From the NCBI GenBank assembly GCA_002393955.1, contig DGSK01000005.1, positions 1 through 64,000 of the forward strand: a stretch of DNA of 64,000 nt, given 5' to 3'. The stretch comes from Lachnospiraceae bacterium UBA4364 (lineage in GTDB: Bacteria > Bacillota > Clostridia > Lachnospirales > Lachnospiraceae). Below the pieces are notes generated by a model. That model saw only the letters and a list, made by a program, of their open reading frames with translations. It was not told where the DNA came from and ran no database searches. Both the position numbers and the translations under genes were made by a program. How positions within the stretch are numbered: the first letter of the stretch is position 1; each line of letters begins with the position of its first letter. Shown here one piece after another: positions 42,981 to 51,437 of the stretch.

Positions 42981-43649
42981 TCACATCTCTTTAATATGCT
43001 CCGCCATCACTTCGCCAAGCTTTTTCTGGTTCTCCGCATCCAGATGTACTCCGTCCGCATCACTGACCTGCACATACTGTGCTGCATCCAGATACTCACA
43101 TCCATACATCTCTGCCAAAGTCTTATACCACCCGGCAAGCTCCCCTGAAACCTTTACTGCATTCTCATAGCCGAAACTGTCCCCCAGCCAGGAATCCTTT
43201 ATTGCATCCGAAACTGTCGGCGGCGATACCAGCAGGACCTTGAAAGAATCCTTACATCTGAACCGGTTATAACTCTGCACCTTTTCCAGCATTATCTGCA
43301 TTTCGCCTGCAATGTCCATCGCAGAATATGCAAACTTATGCTTACAGTCATTGCAGCCCAGCATGATGATAAATATGTCATAGGGCGTATGGGACTCCAT
43401 ACACGGTCCGATATACTTAAGTCCATTCTTCTCACCCTCTGCCGGATCATCCGTAGCAATGGTGCGACCGTTCTGTCCCTCTTCAATGACAGCGTATCCA
43501 TCACCCAACACCTTCTGCATAACCTGCGGCCAGCGGGTATCCTCATCAAAGCGCACCCTGTTGGCCGGATCAAATCCCCAGGTAAGGGAATCCCCGAAGC
43601 AGATGATGCGCTTTTTTGTGTTTGCTGTTTTTGATCCTTTGTCCGACAT
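42981..43649 (-). CDS. SGNH/GDSL-type hydrolase
   Basis: 222-aa esterase-type protein. Block I is CFGDSLTWGFDP (nucleophile Ser), block III is MLGCNDCK (Gly and Asn of the oxyanion hole), and block V is the DGVHLDAENQKK Asp-His pair. No signal peptide, so cytoplasmic. Relatives de-acetylate sugars or act as arylesterases. The ATG was chosen for AAAGGAG 8 nt upstream; a Met 10 codons earlier lacks an SD. Confidence 0.9.
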   Translation of the reverse strand: MSDKGSKTANTKKRIICFGDSLTWGFDPANRVRFDEDTRWPQVMQKVLGDGYAVIEEGQNGRTIATDDPAEGEKNGLKYIGPCMESHTPYDIFIIMLGCNDCKHKFAYSAMDIAGEMQIMLEKVQSYNRFRCKDSFKVLLVSPPTVSDAIKDSWLGDSFGYENAVKVSGELAGWYKTLAEMYGCEYLDAAQYVQVSDADGVHLDAENQKKLGEVMAEHIKEM

Positions 43650-43693
43650 GGCTGTCTCCTTTCGTGTTGCGTGGTACATAAATGATTTGAATT

Positions 43694-44560
43694 CTAAAAA
43701 TCAGACTTCATATTCATCTGCATCTTATCCTCAATCCTCTTTACCAGTTCATAAGAATAACCGCAAAAGTCCACGATTTCTTCTACACTCCTGCCGTTAT
43801 GGAGCATCATCTCTATACTTTGTTCTATTCCTTGTTCTATTCCTTGTTCTATTCCTTGTTCCATCCCATCCTCAAAACCATCATCCCGTGCATCTTGTAT
43901 AACAACCCATTCCTTCATATACTGTGTCCTCCATAACGCATTTTTTCGTCCCTTATCTACCGCCTGCTCTATCTTGCGTGTAAGATTACTATCCACGCGA
44001 CCATCTTCTACATATTCATATAATTTCTGTAATTCTTCCGGAATATCCTCGCCACTATATCTGCAGTTGTAAAAGACCTTCTTTGTGCCGTCTTCCAACC
44101 TAAGTTCCGGAAATTCTTCACAACTCTCACGAAAAGTGTATCTGCTTAAGCCCTTTCCAAATGGATCAAAGGTACAGACAAACATCACTCTGCTTTCAGG
44201 GAGCTTTTTATAAGAATTACCCTTATCCATGTAATCAATATCAATCGCCCCCTGATAATACCTACTCCGTTTCGGAAGCTGATGCGACTCTACCGACCTG
44301 TGATTAAGATTTTCCATCTCGGCATCATATACCGTTCCGTCGCTGTCTTCATTATACACATCCAACCGGATCGGTTTGCCATCTACCGTATAACGAAGTT
44401 CCCTCTGTGTCTGAACTTTCTTCAGCTCCCCTACAGGTTCCTGAAGCAGACATTCCAGAACCTCCCTGCACAGTTCCGGATCCTCCATCACCTTGCCGAA
44501 CATGAAGTCATCACAAAACCTCAGCTCCTCATAGTTCTTCATTACCCTCTTTTTACTCAT
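43694..44560 (-). CDS. Rpn/PD-(D/E)XK nuclease family protein
   Basis: 288 aa. The N-terminal domain has FMFGKVMEDPELC, then RLDVYNED and YDAEMEN, the Asp and Glu of a PD-(D/E)XK nuclease core, and HQLPKRSRYYQGAID. This is the family annotated as Rpn or 'putative transposase', which includes recombination-promoting nucleases. The C-terminal part has a GIEQ repeat (about residues 238-253 of the longer frame) built from a 12-bp DNA tandem repeat. The ATG has AAGGAGGAG 6 nt upstream; a frame extended by 20 codons was rejected. No terminal inverted repeats flank it, so it is not an insertion sequence. Confidence 0.88.
   Translation of the reverse strand: MSKKRVMKNYEELRFCDDFMFGKVMEDPELCREVLECLLQEPVGELKKVQTQRELRYTVDGKPIRLDVYNEDSDGTVYDAEMENLNHRSVESHQLPKRSRYYQGAIDIDYMDKGNSYKKLPESRVMFVCTFDPFGKGLSRYTFRESCEEFPELRLEDGTKKVFYNCRYSGEDIPEELQKLYEYVEDGRVDSNLTRKIEQAVDKGRKNALWRTQYMKEWVVIQDARDDGFEDGMEQGIEQGIEQGIEQSIEMMLHNGRSVEEIVDFCGYSYELVKRIEDKMQMNMKSDF
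43820..43867. repeat. 12-bp in-frame tandem repeat in the Rpn gene
   Basis: Four units of TTGTTCTATTCC on the plus strand (last one imperfect) encode the GIEQ tetrapeptide repeat. Being a multiple of three, copy changes keep the frame. Confidence 0.9.
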
Positions 44561-44860
44561 ATGAACTCCTCCTTTTTTGATTCCGGCAGGAGCTGAGTGA
44601 TATAAAGAGTCCCTATCCATGTCAATTCCTGCCTATAAAAAATGTGTGGTTATAAGCAAGAATTTTCGAATGGATTAAGATCTGATTATAGAATGCTACA
44701 ACGCAAGTTTGATAAACGAAAAGTTGCTTATGTCATGAATTATAACACTACAAGTTACAATGTAAAGTATGGGTTAGTACCACGAAGTAATATAACAGTG
44801 TAAAATCTAAGACAGACAGGTCCCGCAAAATAAACCTTAATAGCAGGGGCAGTGCGATTA
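44561..44860. other. Divergent intergenic region between the Rpn and flavin-reductase-like genes
   Basis: About 300 A/T-rich bases. They hold a TTGACA (minus strand, near 44620) with a poorly spaced TATATC as a weak candidate promoter for the Rpn gene, and nothing else recognisable. Open frames here have no SD and look like chance. Confidence 0.5.
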
Positions 44861-44869
44861 TGGTATAAT
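44861..44869 (+). promoter_or_regulatory. Extended -10 promoter of the flavin-reductase-like gene
   Basis: TGGTATAAT on the plus strand, about 46 nt before the GGGAGG SD (44909-44914). Confidence 0.65.
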
Positions 44870-44922
44870 ACAGACGGCTGTTATGAACAGTTACCAATAC
44901 AGTTCCTTGGGAGGTATATATT

Positions 44923-45432
44923 ATGAGCGAATTAAAAAAAATAGACGTAACACATTTTGTAGGTAATCCTTTTACAATGTTTGACAAGGGATGGGCCGAG
45001 ATCTGTGCAGCCAAGGCTGACGGATCCGTAAATGCCATGACCGCATCCTGGGGTGCAGCAGGCACTATATGGAATAAACCCACTGCTACCGTTTACATCA
45101 GGCAGACCAGATTTACTAAGGAATTTGTCGATGAAGCCGGATGCTTTTCCGTAAATTTCCTCAATCCAAAAAACTTCAGGGAGACACAGCAGTATCTTGG
45201 CAAAGTTTCGGGAAGAGACGAAGATAAGATTGCCAAGAGCGGACTGAATATAATAAAAGAAAACGGACTTCCTTATTTTGCCGAATCTTCTTTTGTACTG
45301 CTCTGCAAGACAATGTGCAGACAGGATATCGCCCTTGATTCAATAAATGACGACATCGTAAAGCAGTGGTATGACAATGATTCCATTCATACCATGTATA
45401 TTGCTGAGATCACTGGAATAATGATACGGTAA
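44923..45432 (+). CDS. Flavin reductase-like domain protein
   Basis: 169-aa split-barrel FMN-binding protein. It has NAMTASWGAAG after the first strand (FMN phosphate loop), KPTATVYIRQTRFT, and FSVNFL, typical of the flavin reductase-like family that uses FMN and NAD(P)H. GGGAGG lies 8 nt upstream. Its partner and substrate are unknown. Followed by plsC after 27 nt, so the two are probably co-transcribed. Confidence 0.85.
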   Translation: MSELKKIDVTHFVGNPFTMFDKGWAEICAAKADGSVNAMTASWGAAGTIWNKPTATVYIRQTRFTKEFVDEAGCFSVNFLNPKNFRETQQYLGKVSGRDEDKIAKSGLNIIKENGLPYFAESSFVLLCKTMCRQDIALDSINDDIVKQWYDNDSIHTMYIAEITGIMIR

Positions 45433-45459
45433 AATATACCTGATTAGGGAGAATTCAAA

Positions 45460-46194
45460 ATGATAAGAATTATTATCGCAGGAATCTTCATTGCCATATT
45501 TTTGACGGTTTCCATCCCCATACAGCTTGCAATGGTGCTGTACAGTTTCATTGACAAGGATGGATGCGACAGGAAAAGCCTCGCCATAGTCAACAGTGCA
45601 TTCCGCACGGTGATAAAAATAGCCGGAGTAAAAGAAACTGTTCTGGGTATAGAGAATGTTCCAAAGGATGAAGCGGTACTCTATGTAATAAACCACCGCA
45701 GTATCTTTGATATCGTTCTCACCTACGCAAAGGTACCGCGTCCTACAGGCTATATCGCCAAAAAGGAGATGAACAAGTTCCTGACTCTCAGCACATGGAT
45801 GATGTTCCTGCACTGTGAATTCCTTGACAGAGGAAATCTGCGTCAGGGAATGAAAGTCATTAAGAGATCAGCCAAGAACATTCAGGATGGCATATCAATG
45901 GCTATCTTTCCCGAAGGCACAAGGAACAAGACTAATGAAGACATGCTGCCATTCCACAAGGGAAGCTTCAAGATAGCAGAAATGGCAAAGTGCAAGATCG
46001 TACCTGTAGTACTGAACAACACACCCGACATATTTGAAAACCATGCACCCAGATTAAAGTCTGTACATGTAGTTGTAGAGTACCTGCCGCCTGTTGATGT
46101 GCAGACGATGACAAAAGAAGAAAGAAAAACTCTGACGGAAAACATCAGAGCGCAGATGATAGAAACCTATAATAAAAATATGGCACTTGTATAA
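45460..46194 (+). CDS. plsC: 1-acyl-sn-glycerol-3-phosphate acyltransferase
   Basis: Transfers a second acyl chain to lysophosphatidic acid at the membrane. 244 aa; an N-terminal membrane segment (about 3-28), block I NHRSIFD (HX4D), block II with LDRGNLRQG, block III FPEGTRNK and block IV IVPVVLNN. Length and motif spacing are normal for PlsC. GGGAGA lies 9 nt upstream of the ATG. It is convergent with the minus-strand genes that follow. Confidence 0.95.
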   Translation: MIRIIIAGIFIAIFLTVSIPIQLAMVLYSFIDKDGCDRKSLAIVNSAFRTVIKIAGVKETVLGIENVPKDEAVLYVINHRSIFDIVLTYAKVPRPTGYIAKKEMNKFLTLSTWMMFLHCEFLDRGNLRQGMKVIKRSAKNIQDGISMAIFPEGTRNKTNEDMLPFHKGSFKIAEMAKCKIVPVVLNNTPDIFENHAPRLKSVHVVVEYLPPVDVQTMTKEERKTLTENIRAQMIETYNKNMALV

Positions 46195-46225
46195 AATATC
46201 ATGACGTATAGTCTTTAGAATGCAG

Positions 46226-46268
46226 AACGGCGCCTGGTTTTCGGAACTTCTGAAATACCGACGCCGTT
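46226..46268. terminator. Hairpin between convergent plsC and GT2 genes
   Basis: AACGGCG (46226-46232) pairs with CGCCGTT (46262-46268), with a shorter inner pairing. No strong T-run, but it is the only stem in the 125-bp convergent gap. Confidence 0.5.
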
Positions 46269-46319
46269 TGCACAATTCTCATAAACATCCTCAGACAAAT
46301 CCACATGATCTTAATTCGT

Positions 46320-49300
46320 TTAAGATAATTCTACCTTCAAAGTAAAGTCACTTCTATCCAGTGAAAAATTCACATTATAATAAGGATCGCCTTTTTCAAG
46401 AAGAGTCTTCCACTTGGTTCTGAAATGCTCTGCCTCTTCATCATAGCGTTTTGCCTTTTCCGGATCCGGCTTTTCTACATCCGAACCCCGGGATGCGGAT
46501 TCGAAATGATAAAGCTCACAGAAGGGCGTCCAGATATTTACGTAGCCCTTTTCCAAAAGCCTTAAGCAGAAATCAACATCATTGAGGGCTACCGCAAAGC
46601 TTTCATCCAGTCCCCCCAGCTCATCATATTTCTTTTTGCTGACCATAAGGCAGGCTCCTGTCACCGCCGAGAAATTCTGGGCATAGCAGAGACGCCCCAT
46701 GTAGCCTAAGTTTGTATCTGCGCAACGGTAATGCACATGTCCCGCAGTCCTGTGCGCACCGAGTCCTATGACCACCCCTGCATGCTGTATGGTATGGTCG
46801 GGATAGTAGAGCTTGGCTCCCACCGCGCCCACATCTTCACGCTGCGCATACATAAGAAGCTCTTCCAGCCAGTTGACTGTTATGACTTCCATGTCATTAT
46901 TTAAAAGCAGTATAAATTCTCCTGTGGCAAACTGCGCACCGTAATTGCATATCTTAGAAAAATTAAACTCACCGCTGTAACGCACATACTTTACTTTATC
47001 CGATGCGGCACAGACTTCATCATAATAAGCAAATGTTGCCTGGTCGGTGGAATTATTCTCCACGATTATGATCTCGTAATTTTCATAGGTGGATTTATTC
47101 AGTATTGAATCCAGCAGACGTCTGAGGTCTGATACATGATCCTTATTGGGTATCACTATGGATATTTTAGGTATGGATCTTATCTCGTATTTTATCCGGA
47201 ATATTGTCTCGAAAGCCTTGGTGCTGGTAATCTCAAAATTCTTATATCCGTTACGGGTCAGGTGATCCGCAACAGCTCCCTTGGCAGCGTCTATGGCATA
47301 GCTCTTTGCATTTATGTCGGAGGCAACAGAACCTGCATGGGAACGCCAGTAATACAAAATCTTAGGCACGTGCACTACTTTATTTGCCCTTGATGTGAGA
47401 CGCAGTATCATGTCATGATCCTGACTGCCGTCAAACTGTGTCCTGAAAAGCTCTGTTCCGTCAAGCAGAGTTCTTTTGAACACACTGAAATGGCAGATGT
47501 AATTATTGGCCCTCAGATTATCCGGCGCAAAATCCGGCTTAAAGTGAAGAGTCAGCATATGGTCTATGGTCTTGTTGCCCTTAAATGTAGTCTCGTCACA
47601 ATAGATATAATCCGCATGCTCCTCGCATATGCGTTTCATATACTCATAAAGCACCGAGGGATGCAGCACGTCATCATGGTCGAAAAGTCCTATATAGCTT
47701 CCCGTAGCCATCTTAAGGCACTCGTTTGTATTGCCGGATATTCCCTCATTTTTCTCAAGTTTTTTATATATTATCCTTTTGTCTTCCTCTGCATATTCCT
47801 TGCAGATATCACCTACAAAGGAATGTGCATCATCAGAACCATCTGCCAGACACAGTTCCCACCCGCCGTAAGTCTGAGCCTTCACGGAATCTATCATCTC
47901 ACGAAGGAAATTCTGCGGCGTATTATAGAGGGGCACCAGTATGCTTATCTTTATACCTTCCGGAAAAACAGTTTCCTCCTGACGCTTTCTCTCATCCGCA
48001 TCAGGGAAGCTTGCCGTACCGTGCTGAAGCCTGGCCTTTTTCTCAATTGACTTGGAAGAAATTTTCCTGGCTATGCCCCTTATGGAACCGTATCTTGACA
48101 CGCGATCCTTTGTTCTCTGGAGAAAATGATAAAAACTTCTTGCGGGGCCGGAGAGCTTCCATATTCCGGTAGATTTAATCTCTGCCAGCCGCTTTCCTGC
48201 CGCCTCTGCCGCAGCACGCTCCTGCTCTATCCTTATCTTTAATTTTTCAGTACGCTGTTTTTCGCTAAGATACAGGGCGATATAGTCGGTAGTATCGGCA
48301 TTTTCAGAATCATAATTTTCCGGATTACTATTTTCAGAATTATCACTATCTGAAGCCGCACCATCCCCGGCTACAACCTTATCTGAATGCAGTTCGCTTA
48401 TCACATCATAATATGTATTGCTGCTATCATTAAACTTAAGAAGTGCAACGCTTCCGCAGGAAATACATTTTGCTCCGCCCTGCACAGCGGCATTGTATAT
48501 CGCAGCATAAAGGTCGCCTGCATCCGCCGTTTCTTCCGGCAGTTCAAGGGCATCTAAAAGCTCTCTCTTAACTAACAGACATGCGGCGGATCTGACCTCT
48601 TCTTCCGACGCCTCACAGTTTCCTTCAGCCTTAAGGCAGAAATCCTCAGCCCAGGGTACAGCGGCCACCGCGGATACGCCATCAGCAACAGCAGCCAGCA
48701 TATGATCCAGCCAGCTTTCCTCTATAACACTTACGCCGTCAGTTATGATAAGAACATACTCACCCTTGGTAACTTCAGCCCCGGCCCTGATGCCGTCAGA
48801 AAACAGCTTCTTATCTGCCACATTTACATGGTCAAACCGAAGGCCATGATTTTCTGTAAAAGAAGCCAGAAGCCTTGTAGTCTTCTGCTTATCATCAGGA
48901 TTTATGCTGCCGTCAACGATCACCGGTTCTATAGCTTTATGTTTTGTTCTTGTAATGAGATTCTCTATACAGACCTTCAGATACTCTGGCCTGCCGCTGC
49001 TTAAGAGCATTACAGAAACTGATGCACTGCTTTCAGACACAGCAGACTTAAACGCAAGGTTGCTGTCATTGCCAGCAGATACGGTGCCTGTCACATACGC
49101 ATCCTGCCGGTCAGTCCCGGCGTTATTACCGGATCCATCCTGACCATTATCACCATTTGCTGCGGGCACACCCTTCCCCCCATAGATCATCTTGAAGGGA
49201 AAGCGTCCCACTATCCTGTTTAACTTAAATTCATTTTCTCCCCTGATCCTTCCGGCTTCTGCCAGGTCAGAGGTTAAGTTCATATTCAGATTCTGCTGTT

Positions 49301-49343
49301 TTTCGCAGACAATTTTATACCAGTCATTCCAGGTGTAACTCAT
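46320..49343 (-). CDS. Multi-domain GT2 glycosyltransferase
   Basis: 1007 aa with three GT2-like modules. The N-terminal one (about 105-300) has EPVIVDGSINP and a TDGVS in place of DXD, and may be degenerate. The central one (about 465-720) has ISILVPLYNTPQNFLREMID, LADGSDD and FDHDDV. The C-terminal one (about 728-970) has ISIVIPNKDHVSDLRRLLDS, EFNFSKICNYGA, LLNNDMEV and LNDVDFCLRL. Multi-module GT2 proteins make repeating polymers in ABC-exported O-antigen systems. A low-complexity Asn/Ser/Asp segment lies at about 330-345. It is last in the rmlC-wzm-wzt-methyltransferase order. Confidence 0.9.
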   Translation of the reverse strand: MSYTWNDWYKIVCEKQQNLNMNLTSDLAEAGRIRGENEFKLNRIVGRFPFKMIYGGKGVPAANGDNGQDGSGNNAGTDRQDAYVTGTVSAGNDSNLAFKSAVSESSASVSVMLLSSGRPEYLKVCIENLITRTKHKAIEPVIVDGSINPDDKQKTTRLLASFTENHGLRFDHVNVADKKLFSDGIRAGAEVTKGEYVLIITDGVSVIEESWLDHMLAAVADGVSAVAAVPWAEDFCLKAEGNCEASEEEVRSAACLLVKRELLDALELPEETADAGDLYAAIYNAAVQGGAKCISCGSVALLKFNDSSNTYYDVISELHSDKVVAGDGAASDSDNSENSNPENYDSENADTTDYIALYLSEKQRTEKLKIRIEQERAAAEAAGKRLAEIKSTGIWKLSGPARSFYHFLQRTKDRVSRYGSIRGIARKISSKSIEKKARLQHGTASFPDADERKRQEETVFPEGIKISILVPLYNTPQNFLREMIDSVKAQTYGGWELCLADGSDDAHSFVGDICKEYAEEDKRIIYKKLEKNEGISGNTNECLKMATGSYIGLFDHDDVLHPSVLYEYMKRICEEHADYIYCDETTFKGNKTIDHMLTLHFKPDFAPDNLRANNYICHFSVFKRTLLDGTELFRTQFDGSQDHDMILRLTSRANKVVHVPKILYYWRSHAGSVASDINAKSYAIDAAKGAVADHLTRNGYKNFEITSTKAFETIFRIKYEIRSIPKISIVIPNKDHVSDLRRLLDSILNKSTYENYEIIIVENNSTDQATFAYYDEVCAASDKVKYVRYSGEFNFSKICNYGAQFATGEFILLLNNDMEVITVNWLEELLMYAQREDVGAVGAKLYYPDHTIQHAGVVIGLGAHRTAGHVHYRCADTNLGYMGRLCYAQNFSAVTGACLMVSKKKYDELGGLDESFAVALNDVDFCLRLLEKGYVNIWTPFCELYHFESASRGSDVEKPDPEKAKRYDEEAEHFRTKWKTLLEKGDPYYNVNFSLDRSDFTLKVELS

Positions 49344-49346
49344 TTT

Positions 49347-51437
49347 TCAGCCACCGAAAAGTCCCTTCTTCTTTTTAAGCTTATTCATAAGCCCCTTGGT
49401 CATAGTCTCCGACAAAAGCTCCCGCTCATACACTATGCAGATCTGCAGATCTCCCTTGGATCTAATGGCATCCAAACTAAAGGATATATTAGGATCAGTG
49501 CTGTCAAAGATAAATGCACTGTCGCCTATATCCGTACCATTATGTCCGTTTATGACAGATGCAGGATCATTATATTCCCTTTGACCTATAGTAAGCTTTA
49601 CTATTCTCACCATGCATGACTGCATTGCAGGGTCGAACCTGAAAGCTTTAACATCCGCTCCGGCTTCAAAGCTCAGGGTGAAAAGATTTTTCTCACTGCC
49701 TTCTATTTCTTCCTCTGCAGGAAAAACCGAATCGGCCTCGCTGTATCCTGCCCCCCTGTCAAAATATACCTGGCACAGTGCGACGGGGATTTCTTTGACA
49801 TCCTCACCGTATTTCTTAACATCATATACGGGATGCTGGAGATTAAAGCACATATCGCTCAGGGAAGGAAGTCCGCCGGAAACTTTTTTCTGGAATACCG
49901 CCTCATTCGCTGCAAGCTCAGCTTCCTTTTCGGAAGCAAAACCGAACCTCTGCAAAGCCGCTTTATAAAACTCCTCCGTTGCAGACCTGTCCTCAAGATA
50001 CCAGCAGTAGAGTGCCCTGAAAAGTATCATTTTGACAGATATTCTTTCATTGGTTATCCACTCATAATCAATGATATTCCAGATGTCCCTGTCTTCACCG
50101 GTAATGATCACATTTGAAAAGGCCATGTCCAGGTTGGAGATTTCGGCATTCCTTCCGGCATCCAGCCTGTGGGTGAACTCATCCAGCAGTTTAAAGAATC
50201 CTTCCTTATCCCCCCTGCGCCTGCATTCATGAAGCAGATAGTTTAATGATACACCTTTTAAATAATCGAACTCAGCTGATGCACGGCCATATTTTTTATA
50301 GACCGCAGCATGATTAATCTCAAAACTTCCCTTATATATCTCTGACAGTTTTTTATCCGTGTCGGCAAGCTTTCTGACATGTTCCTGGGCCGCATCCGTC
50401 AATGCACGCTTAACTACAACCCTTCCCGCTATCTTTGAATCATCCTTTACCATCTCCGTGACGATACTGTACTCAGGGGCACGGTCGTTGGAATACTTGG
50501 CATACTCCACATCCACTCCCTTACCCAGGATCAGCAGGAATGAATTGGAGAAATCAGGGAAATACCCGTCACGCACCATGCTGTCGTATACTCTGGTCTC
50601 GTCAAAAAGCAGCATCCTGGATCTGTCAAAATTCCTGTTGTTTTCATGAAGCATTCCTTCAGACGGAAGGAACATGTCCGAGAAGATCTGGGTTGCAAAT
50701 TTATAATCCGGATAAGGATAGTAAAATGAATATTCTGAAATTGAATTCTTTTTTAATCTCTCTTCAAGGGAACGCTTTGAAAAGGTCCTTACCACGCCAC
50801 CCTTCGGATAATCTTCAAGGCCGTCAAAGTATGTACCAAGGTGGTCTTCCCGGCAGCCCGCGAAATACTTAAGACCCATGCGGTTTTCTATGGCGATCAC
50901 TATGCGTCCCTCAGGTGCAAGGTGTTTCTTAAGTATCCTTAAGAATTCGTCATAGGGATCCGCGGCATGGATATAGGCCTGGCTGTACTCATACACACCG
51001 ATCAGAAAAATATAATCGTAATTCTCCGGAAGATCCGGCTCTATATCTTCAAAATTGCCTACAAAAATCTCCACATTTTCCGCATTGCGGTTCCGCCAGG
51101 CATTGATGATGCTGCGCTTCTTGGAAAGCTCTACACAGGACACTGAACCTGCCTTCGCTGACAGCATACCTGTAATAGCACCGCACCCGCTGCCGACCTC
51201 CAGAACCTTTGCATCTTTTTCAATGGGAATCCACTCGATAATGTTCTGTCTCTTATCCGAAAAATGATAGAAGACTTCCCAGCTGTTTTCCTTTGCGATG
51301 ATCTCCGGATACTCCGATGCCTCATGGTCCCTGGCAATCTCCAATAGCCTGTCCTCTATGGCACCATCACAGTAAAAATCCTCGCCGGGATATTTCTCAA
51401 GATTCAGTTTTACTTTGCCGATGTATTCTTCTTTCAT
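49347..51437 (-). CDS. Methyltransferase-kinase, WbdD-like
   Basis: 696 aa. Residues about 75-230 are a class I SAM methyltransferase with VLEVGSGCGAITGML and CVELSKKR. Residues about 330-520 look like a kinase of the APH/protein-kinase fold: RVVVKRAL (ATP-binding Lys), a hinge near FDYLKGVSL, NLDMAFSNVII (catalytic Asp and Asn in D-x4-N) and IIDYEW (metal Asp). The rest is a beta-rich C terminus with a short Lys-rich tail. E. coli O9a WbdD has the same order and size (about 700 aa) and caps glycan chains with methyl-phosphate. Its ATG follows the wzt stop directly (TAAATG). Confidence 0.78.
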   Translation of the reverse strand: MKEEYIGKVKLNLEKYPGEDFYCDGAIEDRLLEIARDHEASEYPEIIAKENSWEVFYHFSDKRQNIIEWIPIEKDAKVLEVGSGCGAITGMLSAKAGSVSCVELSKKRSIINAWRNRNAENVEIFVGNFEDIEPDLPENYDYIFLIGVYEYSQAYIHAADPYDEFLRILKKHLAPEGRIVIAIENRMGLKYFAGCREDHLGTYFDGLEDYPKGGVVRTFSKRSLEERLKKNSISEYSFYYPYPDYKFATQIFSDMFLPSEGMLHENNRNFDRSRMLLFDETRVYDSMVRDGYFPDFSNSFLLILGKGVDVEYAKYSNDRAPEYSIVTEMVKDDSKIAGRVVVKRALTDAAQEHVRKLADTDKKLSEIYKGSFEINHAAVYKKYGRASAEFDYLKGVSLNYLLHECRRRGDKEGFFKLLDEFTHRLDAGRNAEISNLDMAFSNVIITGEDRDIWNIIDYEWITNERISVKMILFRALYCWYLEDRSATEEFYKAALQRFGFASEKEAELAANEAVFQKKVSGGLPSLSDMCFNLQHPVYDVKKYGEDVKEIPVALCQVYFDRGAGYSEADSVFPAEEEIEGSEKNLFTLSFEAGADVKAFRFDPAMQSCMVRIVKLTIGQREYNDPASVINGHNGTDIGDSAFIFDSTDPNISFSLDAIRSKGDLQICIVYERELLSETMTKGLMNKLKKKKGLFGG

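Noticed and set aside
43694..44560. Insertion sequence around the Rpn 'putative transposase'
   Set aside because: No terminal inverted repeats or target duplication seen; the family is a nuclease and not a DDE transposase.
44748..45083. Minus-strand open frame of 111 aa
   Set aside because: Overlaps the well-supported flavin-reductase-like gene on the other strand and lacks an SD.
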